Below are positions 21,770-32,113 of a stretch of DNA of 64,000 nucleotides, in pieces (the stretch's first letter is position 1; every line of letters begins with the position of its first letter). Both the position numbers and the translations under genes were made by a program. Below the pieces are notes generated by a model. That model worked only from the letters and a program-made list of their open reading frames with translations. It made no database searches and was not told where the DNA came from. Origin of the DNA: Dichetophora obliterata (taxonomy: Eukaryota > Arthropoda > Insecta > Diptera > Sciomyzidae); the NCBI GenBank assembly GCA_963920525.1, contig OY986436.1:25096818-25160817 (forward strand). The letters are read 5' to 3'.

Positions 21770-22791
21770 GCCGAACTACAAAACCAACAACTACAAGTAT
21801 CGGCATTGTGCGTCCAAAATAGCAAAAACAGCAGCCGCAGTTACAACAGCATCAAACTTCATTGCCAGCACCGTCGCTCTGGCAAACGCCACTGCTTTTG
21901 GAAACCATAGTGAGTCCGCCAACATCTCCGGCCTCGCTACCATCGCCAACGCCTGTAGTACCTGCTCTCCCTAATATATCAACAACCTTGCCGTCCTCGA
22001 ATTTCCATCATACTACTTTTGCACAACATTTGCAAAAAGTTGGCTGCATACGGAAGTCGCCTCCTACGCATACGTCCAAGGAACGCATTAGTCTCAACTC
22101 TCATGTCATGTCAGCAAGCAGCCAGACTTACAACAACAAATGCAAGTGCACCAATAAGAACTCGTGAGGATCCGTATGTCTTCACAGATACAGTGTCAAC
22201 CACGCCGTCAATATTATTCAATATACGGAAATCAAGAGGAAAATTACCAGAATTACAACTAAATACAACTTACTTTTAATACAACTAAATTTATACATCA
22301 AAAAATACCCGTCAACGCCACCTCCACTTCAAGTTCCTCATCAGTCGTCGCTTCCACCAGCCAAAGCCACAACAACAACAACAAAAACAAAAACTAAACA
22401 ACAACAACAACAAAACAACTACAGTAGCAGTAATAACAACAACATCTACAACAACAGCTGCAATAAAAGCAACAACAACAACATTAACAGCAACAACAAC
22501 AACATTAGCAGCAACAACAATTTTCTTTCTACATAAAAAAATATTTTTGTATACTGCGTTAAATTTTTTTTTACAATTTATGTAAATCCTTTTTGTTTGT
22601 TACATTTTATAAAAATTTTTTCAGGCTGCCTTGTTATTCTAGTTTCTCACGAGGTACACACTTAGCTTCTTTTAACGAATATTATACAATCGGGACGTAA
22701 GAAACCAATTGTATCATATTCGTAGGCACTCCACTGCACTAGGGCAACACAAGTTAGGAAATACACTAATAGGCATACATTTTAGGAAATT
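21770..22791 (+). other. Gypsy leader with CAA/CAG-rich repeats
   Basis: About 1 kb between PBS and gag. It contains many CAACAACAA and CAGCAA runs (22,370-22,520). Short frames in it are low-complexity and show no family resemblance. Confidence 0.6.
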
Positions 22792-23812
22792 ATGAGTCTG
22801 TCACACACACCACCACCCGTTCCTAGGCAAACACCTATACCTTCACAAACTTCTGACCCTCTCGCTCACTTTGGCGAAGGCGACCATCGTCCCCTTATAC
22901 ATTTACAGACTGATTTCGTCAATCCATTTGACACTCCAATGCGGTCAGAAATTCAAGCGGCATCAGTTAAATTGCCACAATTTTGGACAACTTGTCCAGA
23001 CGCATGGTTCGTCCATGCAGAAATTCAATTTCAATCAAAAGGAATTTCCACTGACAAAACAAAGTACGAATACCTAGTTACAGCTCTACCTCAAGAGGTA
23101 ATCATAACGGTGCTCGACTTTATTCAAAAACCACCGTCTTCAAATTTATATGAAGGTTTAAAAAGAACATTAATCGATAGACACACTCTGAGCGAGACTA
23201 AGAGGTTCGACAAAATTCTGTCTGGCACCGAGATGGGTGACCAAAAACCATCTCAATTCTATAGAGCACTACTCATGTTGGCCGGTACCACAGTTGATAG
23301 TGAATTAATCTCTAAAACTTGGCTACGAAAGCTCCCCAAAAGTCTCAATATAGCATTGACCGGATCTAATCACAAAGACTTAGATGAATTATTGAGATTA
23401 GCTGACAAACTGTGGGAAGTTATGTCAGAAACAGAAGTAGCTTCAGTTGGCAATGATAGCCAACGCATCCCTAAATCTACTGAACTGATTACGAACCCTA
23501 AATCTACTGATGATTACGCAATCGTTTGCCAAAACGACCTCAAAGATTCTAACAAGTTTCAACAAACTGGCAATTGAGGTCCAAGAACTAAAAAACGATC
23601 GATATCGTAATAATTCACGAGAAACAAATTACCAAAGATACCCAAAACGTAGATCCCCTTCAAGAAGCATATCACGACCTGTCAACTGGGTATGCAGATA
23701 CCACTTTAGATTTGGTAGGGCAGCTAGACGATGTGAACAACCATGTTCATTCAGACAAAACGACACTCAACACAACACAACACAACACAACACAATTCGA
23801 CAAACTAGGTGA
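22792..23812 (+). pseudogene. gag of the gypsy element (frameshifted)
   Basis: The first frame, 22,792-23,577 (261 codons), carries a retroelement Gag core, with VKLPQFWTTCPDAWFVHAEI near residues 62-81. This 'VKLPPFW...WF' pattern is typical of CsRn1-like Gags. The frame shifts near 23,560; the continuation to 23,812 encodes a basic linker and VCRYHFRFGRAARRCEQPC, a C-x2-H-x9-C-x3-C knuckle. A run of AACAC repeats (23,768-23,793) then disrupts the frame before protease. Gag would form the particle and bind RNA; this copy cannot make it intact. Confidence 0.8.
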
Positions 23813-23817
23813 CTCCA

Positions 23818-25133
23818 TAATTGCGACGGCTAATAATGGAAGTCAAACAATTCTAACACGCTGTTTTTTTATTTATGAAAATGGACAACCACATAAATTT
23901 TTTAATAGACAGTGGAGCTGAAGTATCAGTACTTCCCGTATATAAATTTAGACCCCACCAAAAAAATTCAGACTTAATACTGACAGCAGCTAACGGTAGC
24001 ACGATTGCGACTTTTGGCAAGAAATTACTAAACGTAAATTTAAAACTAAGACGTGACTTACCTTTTACATTCATATTAGCAGACATCACACGACCGATCA
24101 TAGGAGCAGATTTTTTAACAAAATACGGACTCCTAATAGACTTACAACACAAAAAGCTCATTGATCCACTTACACAATTAACAGTCAACGCCATCACAGC
24201 ATTCACAGAAACATCATTACCTAAACTAATTTCACTAGAAAACAAATACACAAATATACTCAAAAATTATCCATCACTAACTACAGAAGCAGACTACAAC
24301 AAACCAGTTAAACACAAAACAGTACACCATATAACTACAGAAGGACAGCTACCTTTTTCCAGACCCAGACGCTTAGACTCTAACAAATACAAAATTGCTA
24401 AAAAAGAATTTGATTTTTTAATTAAAGTAGGCATTTGTCGTCCTTCAGACTCCATGTCAGCGTCTCCTCTACACTTGGTACCTAAAAAGGATGTGAATGA
24501 CTGGAGACCCTGTGGTGACTATAGAAGACTTAACGCAATTACAATTCCAGACCGCTACCCTTTACCACACATACACGACTTGAATATAGACTTACACAAT
24601 AAACACATATTTTCAAAATTAGTCTTAATCAGAGCATACCACCAAATACCCATGGCTACAGAAGACATACATAAAACTGCAATCACCACACCGTTCGGAA
24701 TGTTTGAGTTTCTAAGAATGCCATTCGGTTTACGAAACGCAGCTCAAACATTCCAACGATTTATCAACGAAGTACTGAGAGAACTAGACTTCGTTTTCGT
24801 ATACCTTGATGACATTTTAGTGGGCAGTGAGACAGAAGAAGAACACATTAGACACCTAAATTTAGTTTTTGAAAAACTAGACAATTACGGACTAAACATC
24901 AAAACCAATAAATGTATATTCGGCGTGGACAAAATAAATTTTCTAAGTTACACAATTTCAAACAACCATGCATACAACCATCTCCCGATAGAATTCAATG
25001 CATAAAAGACTACCCAAAACCAGAAACAGTCAAACAAATGAAGAAATTCATCGGGATGATTAACTACTACCACAGATGCATTCCAAAACTAGCACACACA
25101 CTCACACACCTTTTTACATTTACGAAATGGTAA
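23818..25133 (+). pseudogene. pol: protease and reverse transcriptase (frameshifted)
   Basis: The main frame 23,875-25,005 opens with the aspartic protease motif [13 protein letters not shown] and a second flap-side block IIGADFL. RT follows: [36 protein letters not shown] and the catalytic [11 protein letters not shown] (YXDD, near 24,797-24,830). Conserved sequence at the N-terminal end lies in another frame (23,818-23,905). The RT connection domain shifts frame near 24,950 and continues to a TAA at 25,131. At least three lesions are present. Confidence 0.8.
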
Positions 25134-25138
25134 CTACA

Positions 25139-26926
25139 GCAACAAAAACAAAGGACAAACACTTAACATGGACAGAAAACACAACACAAGCATTCACAGA
25201 GATAAAAGAAAGTTTCGCTAAGGAAACACTACTTAAACATTTCAATAGTAAAGCAAAACTTTCTATCGCTGTGGATGCATCAAACACCGCTATAGGCGCA
25301 GTCTTACAACAAGAACATAATCAAGAAACAGAACCACTGGCATTCTTTTCAAAAAAATTATCTACTACAGAAATAAAATAGAAATAAACGTTCGATCGCG
25401 AACTACTAGCCATTTACCTCACAATTAAACACTTTAGACACTATTTAGAAGGACGCACATTTACCATATACACGGATCACAAACCACTAACTTCAGCATT
25501 ACATTCAAAAACTGAGAGAAGTCCAAGACAAATACGACATTTAGAATACATCGCACAGTTTTCCAACGACATCAGACACATTAAAGGTACAGATAACACC
25601 GTAGCAGACGCACTTTCAAGAGCTGAGATAGAGGCTTTCACAACCTCAGAGATTAATCTCAAAACTCTACACAAAGAACAAAATATAGATTCAGAACTAC
25701 AAGAAATACTAAACAAACATATTTACAAACTAGAACAAGTACACATACCAATACTTAACATTAAAATTTGGTGCGAACAAACTAATTCAGAAACACGTCC
25801 ATATATTCCACAAACATTACGCAAACAAATTTTCGAACAAATGAATAACATTTCACACACAGGTACACGAGCTACTCGAAAACTCATTATACAAAGATAT
25901 TTTTGGTCTAAAATGAACGCACAAATCAATAAATGGTCACAAGAATGCATTAGATGCCAACGAGCAAAGATACACAAACATACGAAGACAATCCCACAAA
26001 AGATAGACATTCCACACGGACGTTTTGAGCACGTTCACGTCGATATAGTTGGTCCCTTACCAATATCTCAAGGTTACAGATATTTGCTTACCCTAGTTGA
26101 CAGAAACACACGTTGGCCCGAAGCGTATCCAATTAAAGATACTAACGCTAACACTGTCGTAGATACACTCCAAAAAGAATACATCTCACGTTTCGAAGTT
26201 CCTTTGGAAATTACCACTGATCGAGGACCTCAATTCACGTCCACAACTTTTAGAAACTTCGTTAAGAATCTAGGAAGCAAACACATTACCACTTCTGCTT
26301 ATCATCCACAAGCTAACGGGATTGTAGAAAGGTTTCATCGTCAACTGAAGACGTCTATAATAGCAAGCAACAATCAGACAAATTGGTACACAGAGTTGCC
26401 ACTAATTCTTCTAGGACTCAGGTCCACGGTCAAAGAAGACATTAAAGCTTCACCCGCTGAGATGGTATTTGGGCAAACACTCAGGCTACCACAGCAACTA
26501 GTAATACATTACAGTCAGAATTTTAATCCATCGGACACCTTAGCCAAACTTAAAGAGGTAGTAGAAAACAAAAAGTCAAACATTACACATCATAACACTA
26601 ACTTCCAATCGTATATACCTCGAGCCCTCAGTACTTGTAACTTTGTTTTCGTACGCAACGACACGATCCGCAAAACACTACAAGAACCGTACGATGGCCC
26701 CTTCGAAGTGGTTGAGAGAACACCAAAATATTTCACAATTCGTAGACATAACACTAACACAAGAGTCAACATCGATAGAATAAAACCAGCCTCCTTAGAC
26801 ACTGAGACAGCACAGACACAGTTAACCAAACATAAAGATACTAAAAAAGTACACTTTAACCTGTTAGCGAATACTACCAAGATATTTTTTTTAAAAAGGA
26901 GGGGGAATAATGTGGTGACTCAATAA
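25139..26926 (+). pseudogene. pol: RNase H and integrase
   Basis: The RNase H N-terminal part (LSIAVDASNTAIGAVLQQE) is in frame with the rest but ends at TAG 25,379 and TAA 25,385. From 25,388 the same frame is open to 26,926. It covers RNase H (FDRELLAIY, YTDHKPLT), the HHCC zinc-binding domain (H-T...C-x2-C in WSQECIRCQRAK) and the integrase core with its DDE triad: VHVDIVGP, TDRGPQF and ANGIVERFHR. A C-terminal domain with PYDGPFEVVER (GPF/Y-type) follows. The last codons run into the 3' LTR. Confidence 0.8.
26893..26910 (+). promoter_or_regulatory. Polypurine tract
   Basis: AAAAAGGAGGGGGAATAA directly precedes the 3' LTR start at 26,911, in the position where plus-strand priming occurs. 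Confidence 0.7.
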
Positions 26927-27268
26927 CTTTAAGTTGCATCACCACATTAGTTGAATTCCTAACTTCCATTTTACTTATCTTCTGTTACATTGATTTTCAA
27001 CTTATATTTTACTTACCTTCTCGTTGATTCTTAACTTACATTGTACTTACCTATTGTTGATTATTAATTTACATTATTCTTATGTTAATTTATTTACACT
27101 TTGTTATAAATACTTGTTATTATAAAAACATTTGTATAAATATTCATATTTGTATCAATCAGAAATTTTCATTTGAAAATTTCAGTTGAATAAAATATTT
27201 TCAAATAAACAGTTATAAAAATATATATAAAAATAAAAGTTATAAATTAAAATTTAAAAGTTTGTTGT
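26911..27268 (+). repeat. 3' LTR of the gypsy element (3' truncated)
   Basis: It starts TGTGGTGACTC as does the 5' LTR and aligns to it to about 'aaaagtttgttgt', where it abuts an inverted LTR fragment. The final bases seen in the 5' LTR (about 'gca') are missing. Confidence 0.8.
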
Positions 27269-27368
27269 AAAATGTAAGTTGAAAATCAATGTAACAGAAG
27301 ATAAGTAAAATGGAAGTTAGGAATTCAACTAATGTGGTGATGCAACTTAAAGTTATTGAGTCACCACA
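27268..27368 (-). repeat. Inverted 101-bp copy of the LTR 5' end
   Basis: Read on the minus strand this is TGTGGTGACTCAATAAC...CTTACATTTTA, matching the first about 101 bp of the 5' LTR. It follows the 5' LTR version ('cttacatttta') and not the adjacent 3' LTR ('cttatatttta'), so it was not simply copied from its neighbour. It ends exactly at the CAGT TSD. Confidence 0.85.
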
Positions 27369-27372
27369 CAGT

Positions 27373-28275
27373 TATAGAGCTTTTCAATTTTAAAGAAAAT
27401 AAAGAGTTAATATAGATGAGAAACGATATTGGTCCCAATACAGAACCTTGTGGGACACCTAGGCTCAATAGCATGTTGGAACTAACGCTGACATCAGCTT
27501 TTACTACTTACTGTCTATTTGACAAGTAAGAGGCAAGCCAAGAAAACATGAAGCCTCGGAAACCACTGTAAAGTTTGTCCAACAATATTTCAGGATGTAC
27601 AGTACCAAATGCCTTCGTCATGCCTACAAACAATGACGCGATTGTTTTACCCTCATTCACAACAGTTATATATTCGAACAGAAATTCTGCAAAGCATGTT
27701 CAGACGACATACCAGCTCGAAATCCAAATTGATTTCTGTTGAAAAAATTTATTTTGTCGAGAAACAATATAATTCAAGTTTTAATACATTTTTCAAATAA
27801 CTTGGAGAAAACTGACAAAAGTGAAATAAGTCTATAGTTATTCATACAAGATCGTACACTTTCTTATATAACGGCAAGACAACCGCATGTTATAAGAGCT
27901 CAGGAAAAACGCCGGAGAAAACGCTGAAATTAAAAATATACGCTAAAGTATCTGTAATAATAAAGGCAATTTTTTATAACGTTACTTGCAAAACAATCAT
28001 AAGTAGAGAAATTAGAGTTATTTAGGGACAGGATGGTTTTATATATTTTAAATGAGGAAATCTGTGAAAACATGAAGCTGTTTGGATAACATCTATAATT
28101 AAGAAAGCAGTTACAAGAAAAACGATAATTATTTACAAAACTAGTACTTTTTTCTCCAATGTTAGCAAAAACGCTATTAAAACCCTTAGCCATTTCACGA
28201 GTGCTAGAGGTTGGAGCATCATCAATAATAAGATTACTAATGTCATTATTACATCAATCTCTACCCAATATTTCA
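27373..28275 (-). pseudogene. LINE reverse transcriptase, N-terminal half (broken)
   Basis: The region starts with a linker like those before the RT in jockey-clade LINEs (FNSVFANIGEKST at 28,181-28,140). It passes through frameshifted fingers and palm segments and ends with the RT block GVPQGSVLGP (about 27,459-27,430). Stops and frame changes occur about every 100 bp. The continuation lies on the far side of the gypsy element. Confidence 0.7.
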
Positions 28276-28279
28276 TTAA

Positions 28280-30773
28280 GGGGGTCCTCTGGTAATCTAT
28301 GCCAAATTTTAGCCTTTTTTCAAAATATTGTGGAAAGAGAACGAGTAAAGATATTTTAGTTCCGTTTTTTGATTTGGGTAGCTTAATTTATTGAAAAAAA
28401 TACAAAATTTTGAAAAAGTGAATTTATGGACCGTTCAGAAAGTTCTCGGCCTGGTAACGAGGTTCTCCGGAAAAAAGGTGGGTCCAAATTGCGCACGATT
28501 CCAAGAGTAAACATCGTCTGAAAAAAAAAAATATTCAGTTACTTAGAATGAATGTCCCTATAGCCCCTACCTCGGAAACAAAAATTTAAATTTTTTTAGG
28601 GGGGGAGCCGCCACTTTGAAAATGAAAAATCGAATTTCGACCTTTTTTTTTGTAGTCTAGTGTAGAAAAAAAATAGTAAACATTATTTTTTCGGCAAGTT
28701 TGAGGTAGGGGCTATAGCGGCGTAAATTCTGCGTCGTTTCATGCCTCATATATCAAAATCGGTCAAAAACTGTTTGAGTTATCGTGCGCAAAGTTTTGAA
28801 AAACATGGTTTCGAGAAAAACGCGTTTAAAGTTTTGACTTCAATTTTGAGGCACACAAATGACATTAACACATATTTTTTTAATACAATACTTACGAATA
28901 TTAATCGGCAATTCCAGCCCCATAAAGTGTGCCTTCCTCCATCTCATAAAACGAGTTTTCCATGGCTTTTTGGGCTCTGCGGGCTGTGCGACCCTCTTTC
29001 GATGATGCGTACGTTTTTAGCTCTGAGCGTTGAAGTCGTTTTCCGTCGCGAGATTCAGCATACATCTCGGCTTGTGGGCCGATGACAATACCCATTGTTG
29101 ACATTATTTTTAAAATACTTGCGAAGCCTTCGTTGAAAATGCAGGTTGCCAGAAAATTTGCGATTTCGACTGTGGTAGCACCACAGTGGATATGTTTCGG
29201 CGCAAAGGTCCACAAAAGCGAGTTGAACGATTCGTTGCAATTTTGCGTTTCACCTCCAGTGCATCGGTTGAGTAGATCGTCGGATGATAACGCTTCGTAT
29301 ATGGGCTTCATTACTTGCAGAACCTTTCCATCAAGTGGGGCGTACGTGTGGTGAAATGAGGCTAATGAGCCTTCTGCTGCTGACTTTTGATAGGCGCACC
29401 AGCTGGACTCACCAGGTGGGCAATACATATGTTGTGGATTACTATCACTTGAACTTTTGTGATAATATGTTGACCATATTTCTTTTCTCATGTTTTCCAC
29501 AGAGTCCTTATTACGTCGAATAGCAAGTCCATAGTAAGTAGTCAGCTCGCTTATGACTTTGTCTGTCAGTTTGCCAGTGCCTTTTCCACCGATGCCTTTG
29601 TTTTCTTTTTTGGCCTTGCGCAGCCGTGTGCCCATGCGTTTTTGCACGTGAGCGATGCACTCCTTTTTTGTGACAACGGGGTCGCCGTTATACGGATCAA
29701 GGTCTATAATGGCCTTGAAGGTTTTGCTGTCGCCATCGCCAATATATTTTTCATATTTTATGCCATATTTTTCGATCGATGAGGCAAACATTTCCTTCAC
29801 GGCATCTACCTCCATCTTGCCCGCACTCCCACTGTGGTTGTTTGTGCATGTTTTCTGGTGCGATTCGTACCATTCTTCGAAGTCTGCAGAGTCATTTTTT
29901 TCCCCACATTTTGCATGCCTGGCAAAGGCTTGATTTGACAACGGAGTCAACCACTTTTTTGGTATGTTTACCGACGAGCGTAGTGACACCAAAAAGAGAC
30001 GAGAATCCCCGTTTTTTCCAGGTGCCATCCCCTGAAACGGTCAGCACTGAGGAGTCACAGTCAGGATTTTTTTCTTTCTGCTGTTCCTGCTCTTCTTTAA
30101 CCGCATTCAACAGGCACTGCTTGTAAACTGCTTTAGCAGACACATGCATGTTTTTCAAGGTGCCATAGTACGCATCAAGGCACAATCCTTGGCATATGTC
30201 CATTAATCCGCAGAACATATTGGCCGATGTGCTGGCAAAGTCGGTGTCCTCTACTTGGGAGTGCTGGTTTCCACGGAAATGCCTCTTTTTTGTTCGATAC
30301 GCGTACTTACGCGGCGCGTTTGGGTGGCTTTTTTTATCCATAGCAAAAAAAAAAACACAAAACGATTTTTCTTTTATTTTACAACAGCAGTTATCGCGCA
30401 CGCGTAGCTTTCAGCGTTCGAAAATAAACTGAATCTCGTTCGTTTGCTTCTTTCATGTGAACACCTGGGCTCAAAATCATTTCAACCCCTAAATCAAAAC
30501 ATGCATGTATACATACTGCATGTATACATACTGTGTGTGTATATTTTGTAATATCAATACATATTTTGGAAGAATTCCACAGAATTTTCGACTAATGACT
30601 GCAGGCAAATAAACAACTTTGCTGATGCGTTATTTTGACGAAAACATACCTACACAAAAATGCCTGTATCTCCTAAACTATTTCGAATTTTGAAAAATCC
30701 TTTTGGGAAAATGTTTTTGAGTATCTGAGCAATAGAAATATGAAAAAAAATTTCGGATTACCAGAGGACCCCC
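28280..30773 (-). mobile_element. Kolobok-type DNA transposon (TTAA TSD)
   Basis: The ends GGGGGTCCTCTGGTAATC are perfect 18-bp TIRs, flanked by TTAA on both sides (28,276-28,279 and 30,774-30,777). The encoded protein has the 'Mutator-like transposase domain' found in animal TTAA-duplicating Kolobok elements. It interrupts the old LINE. Total length is 2,494 bp. The gene is open except for one frameshift in a homopolymer, so this is a young copy or an assembly error in an intact one. Confidence 0.8.
28901..30341 (-). pseudogene. Kolobok transposase, one frameshift
   Basis: The frame starts at ATG 30,341 (MDKKSHPNAPRK) and runs to 29,892. The continuation is in another frame, 29,9xx-28,901. 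The two fit together at a run of seven T (plus strand 29,895-29,901), where loss of one base would restore one frame of about 480 residues. Motifs: TVSGDGTWKKRGFSSLFGV (conserved DGTW), then NNHSGSAGKMEVDAV, YIGDGDSKTF and HVQKRMGTRLRK. These are consistent with an RNase H-fold catalytic core. A Cys cluster (LCQACK, CGEK) precedes the core. A long C-terminal region includes GGETQNCNESFN. The preceding domain that some Kolobok proteins have (THAP) is not seen. Confidence 0.75.
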
Positions 30774-30815
30774 TTAATAACATTTCATTCTCTCTTAGCG
30801 TTACCTGTAAACCTA

Positions 30816-31587
30816 CACTCAAAATATTTATTTTTAAAATTTCTACGAATGATTTTAGTAAACAAAATATTCGTACATTCTACAAATATGCATACAATTA
30901 CAAAGTATTTTTATTGTGATATTTTTACGAATTCATTCGTAAAATTTTTATAATACATGATGTAGTGCCTACGAATATATTTGTTTTATATACTAGTGAT
31001 ATTCGTAAACAAAAATAAATCAATTCGTATTAGTGCATTGTACGAATGATTGTGTACATATAAATAATAATATTCGTAAATTTCTCGTACGAATAACTAA
31101 GTAATTTCTTTCATTAGGTTCGTAGTATTTACTAATACTTTCGTACTATTTACGAATGAAAAATAATATAAGTAGAAACAATTTATTCGTAGGATAACCG
31201 TACGAATTATTAGTATAGTTTAAAAAATTGAAAACTGAAATCGTTCAGCCTTGTTTATCGAACATCTACAGAACACAAGGAACTATATGATTGTAAAGTG
31301 ACTATAGCCTACTGGTAGAGTGCGTGGCCCGTAAGCTAAAGAGCCGAGGTCCAAACCCAAGCTCAGACAGAATATTTTATTTTTCGTTACAAAATATGAT
31401 ATTTGTAAATGCAACAAATGTATTCGTACAATATACATTTGTTTTTTTAAGAATACGAATAAAATATTCGTAATATGCACTAATATATGTCGATTCTACG
31501 AATCCTATTCGTGGCTGAAAACTACGAATAAAGTTCGTAGAATGGACGTAGTTATAAGTAATATTTACACAAAAATATTTTTGAGTG
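30816..31587. mobile_element. 772-bp MITE with TA TSD and TACGAATA-rich interior
   Basis: The ends CACTCAAAATATTT and AAATATTTTTGAGTG are inverted, each flanked by TA (30,814-30,815 and 31,588-31,589). The interior is full of 'ttacgaata/tattcgtaa' in both orientations, so it can fold extensively. A tRNA-like segment lies at 31,302-31,362. A TA TSD suggests mobilisation by a Tc1/mariner-type transposase. It sits in the old LINE. Confidence 0.7.
31302..31362 (+). pseudogene. tRNA-like segment inside the MITE
   Basis: TAGCCTACTGGTAGAG (box A-like) and GAGGTCCAAACCC (box B-like) lie about 35 bp apart as in tRNAs. The acceptor stem does not pair and the anticodon loop is not standard. It may be a tRNA-derived piece captured by the MITE. 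Confidence 0.4.
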
Positions 31588-31764
31588 TATAAAACCTATC
31601 CTTGTGAAACACAGTTTTAGCCTTGAAAACCGCTTTTTAAATTTTTTTGCATGCAGCCGTGTAACGGAGTCTAAGTCGTTCATTATTTTGGTGCTATTTT
31701 AGGTTTCTGTATAGATTATTTTTCTCATTTCTTTTGCAAACAAGGTCATCAGTTATTTATGGTT

Positions 31765-32110
31765 TTAATTTTATTATGCCCTTTTTCCTGGGAGCATGTA
31801 AACGAGAACACTGATCAAAGTGCATTTGCAGAGTGCTAAGAAAAGTACTAAAAGCATCAGAAGGGCAATTGCAATTGTAAACGTCATTTCAAGATTCCAT
31901 AAAAATATATCTATTCAGAGCCAAAAAGACGCGGGCCAATTTAACCATCACTAGTATTAGACCTGGGGTCGAATTACAGCATCTGTGATCGAGCAAAATT
32001 GTACAAGATTGATAGGCACTTGACTCGTCGTGCCCTTCGTAATTTTGCTAGATCAAATCAATCACAGAACTAAAAGCTTTCAACCCATTACTTAAACGCG
32101 CAAAATATAA
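31765..32110. other. No gene; small hairpin at 31,982-32,068
   Basis: TCTGTGATCGAGCAAAATT (31,982-32,000) is mirrored by AATTTTGCTAGATC (32,041-32,054) and AATCACAGA (32,059-32,067). It looks like a tiny MITE or hairpin repeat between two LINEs. No coding sequence was seen. Confidence 0.45.
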
Positions 32111-32113
32111 TCA

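Larger units (their letters stand above)
21355..27368 (+). mobile_element. Ty3/gypsy LTR retrotransposon, CsRn1/Kabuki-like, with aberrant 3' end
   Basis: The element lies between a perfect 4-bp TSD CAGT (21,351-21,354 and 27,369-27,372) and carries two direct LTRs, a PBS, gag, pol and a polypurine tract. The Gag zinc knuckle is of the CHCC type that distinguishes the CsRn1 group. Pol order is PR-RT-RNase H-IN as in Ty3/gypsy. No env frame is present. The 3' LTR lacks its last bases and is followed by a 101-bp inverted copy of the LTR start, so both outer ends of the insertion are the LTR 5' terminus. Frameshifts and stops in gag and pol make this copy defective. Confidence 0.85.
20640..31760 (-). 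mobile_element. Old jockey-like LINE, split by three later insertions
   Basis: Read on the minus strand, LINE sequence runs from about 31,760 to 31,588, 30,813-30,778, 28,279-27,373 and 21,350-20,640. It resumes correctly after each insertion: a TA-flanked MITE, a TTAA-flanked Kolobok and a CAGT-flanked gypsy element. Joining across the gypsy element restores the RT order GVPQGSVLGP (27,459-27,430) then FADDM (21,350-21,336). The LINE frame contains several stops and frameshifts, so it was inactive before or soon after the insertions. The endonuclease domain is not clearly visible; the 5' limit is approximate. Confidence 0.75.

Noticed and set aside
21735..22279. Open frames in the gypsy leader
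   Set aside because: Low-complexity Ala/Thr/Ser-rich translations of the CAA/CAG-rich leader, before the recognisable gag start.
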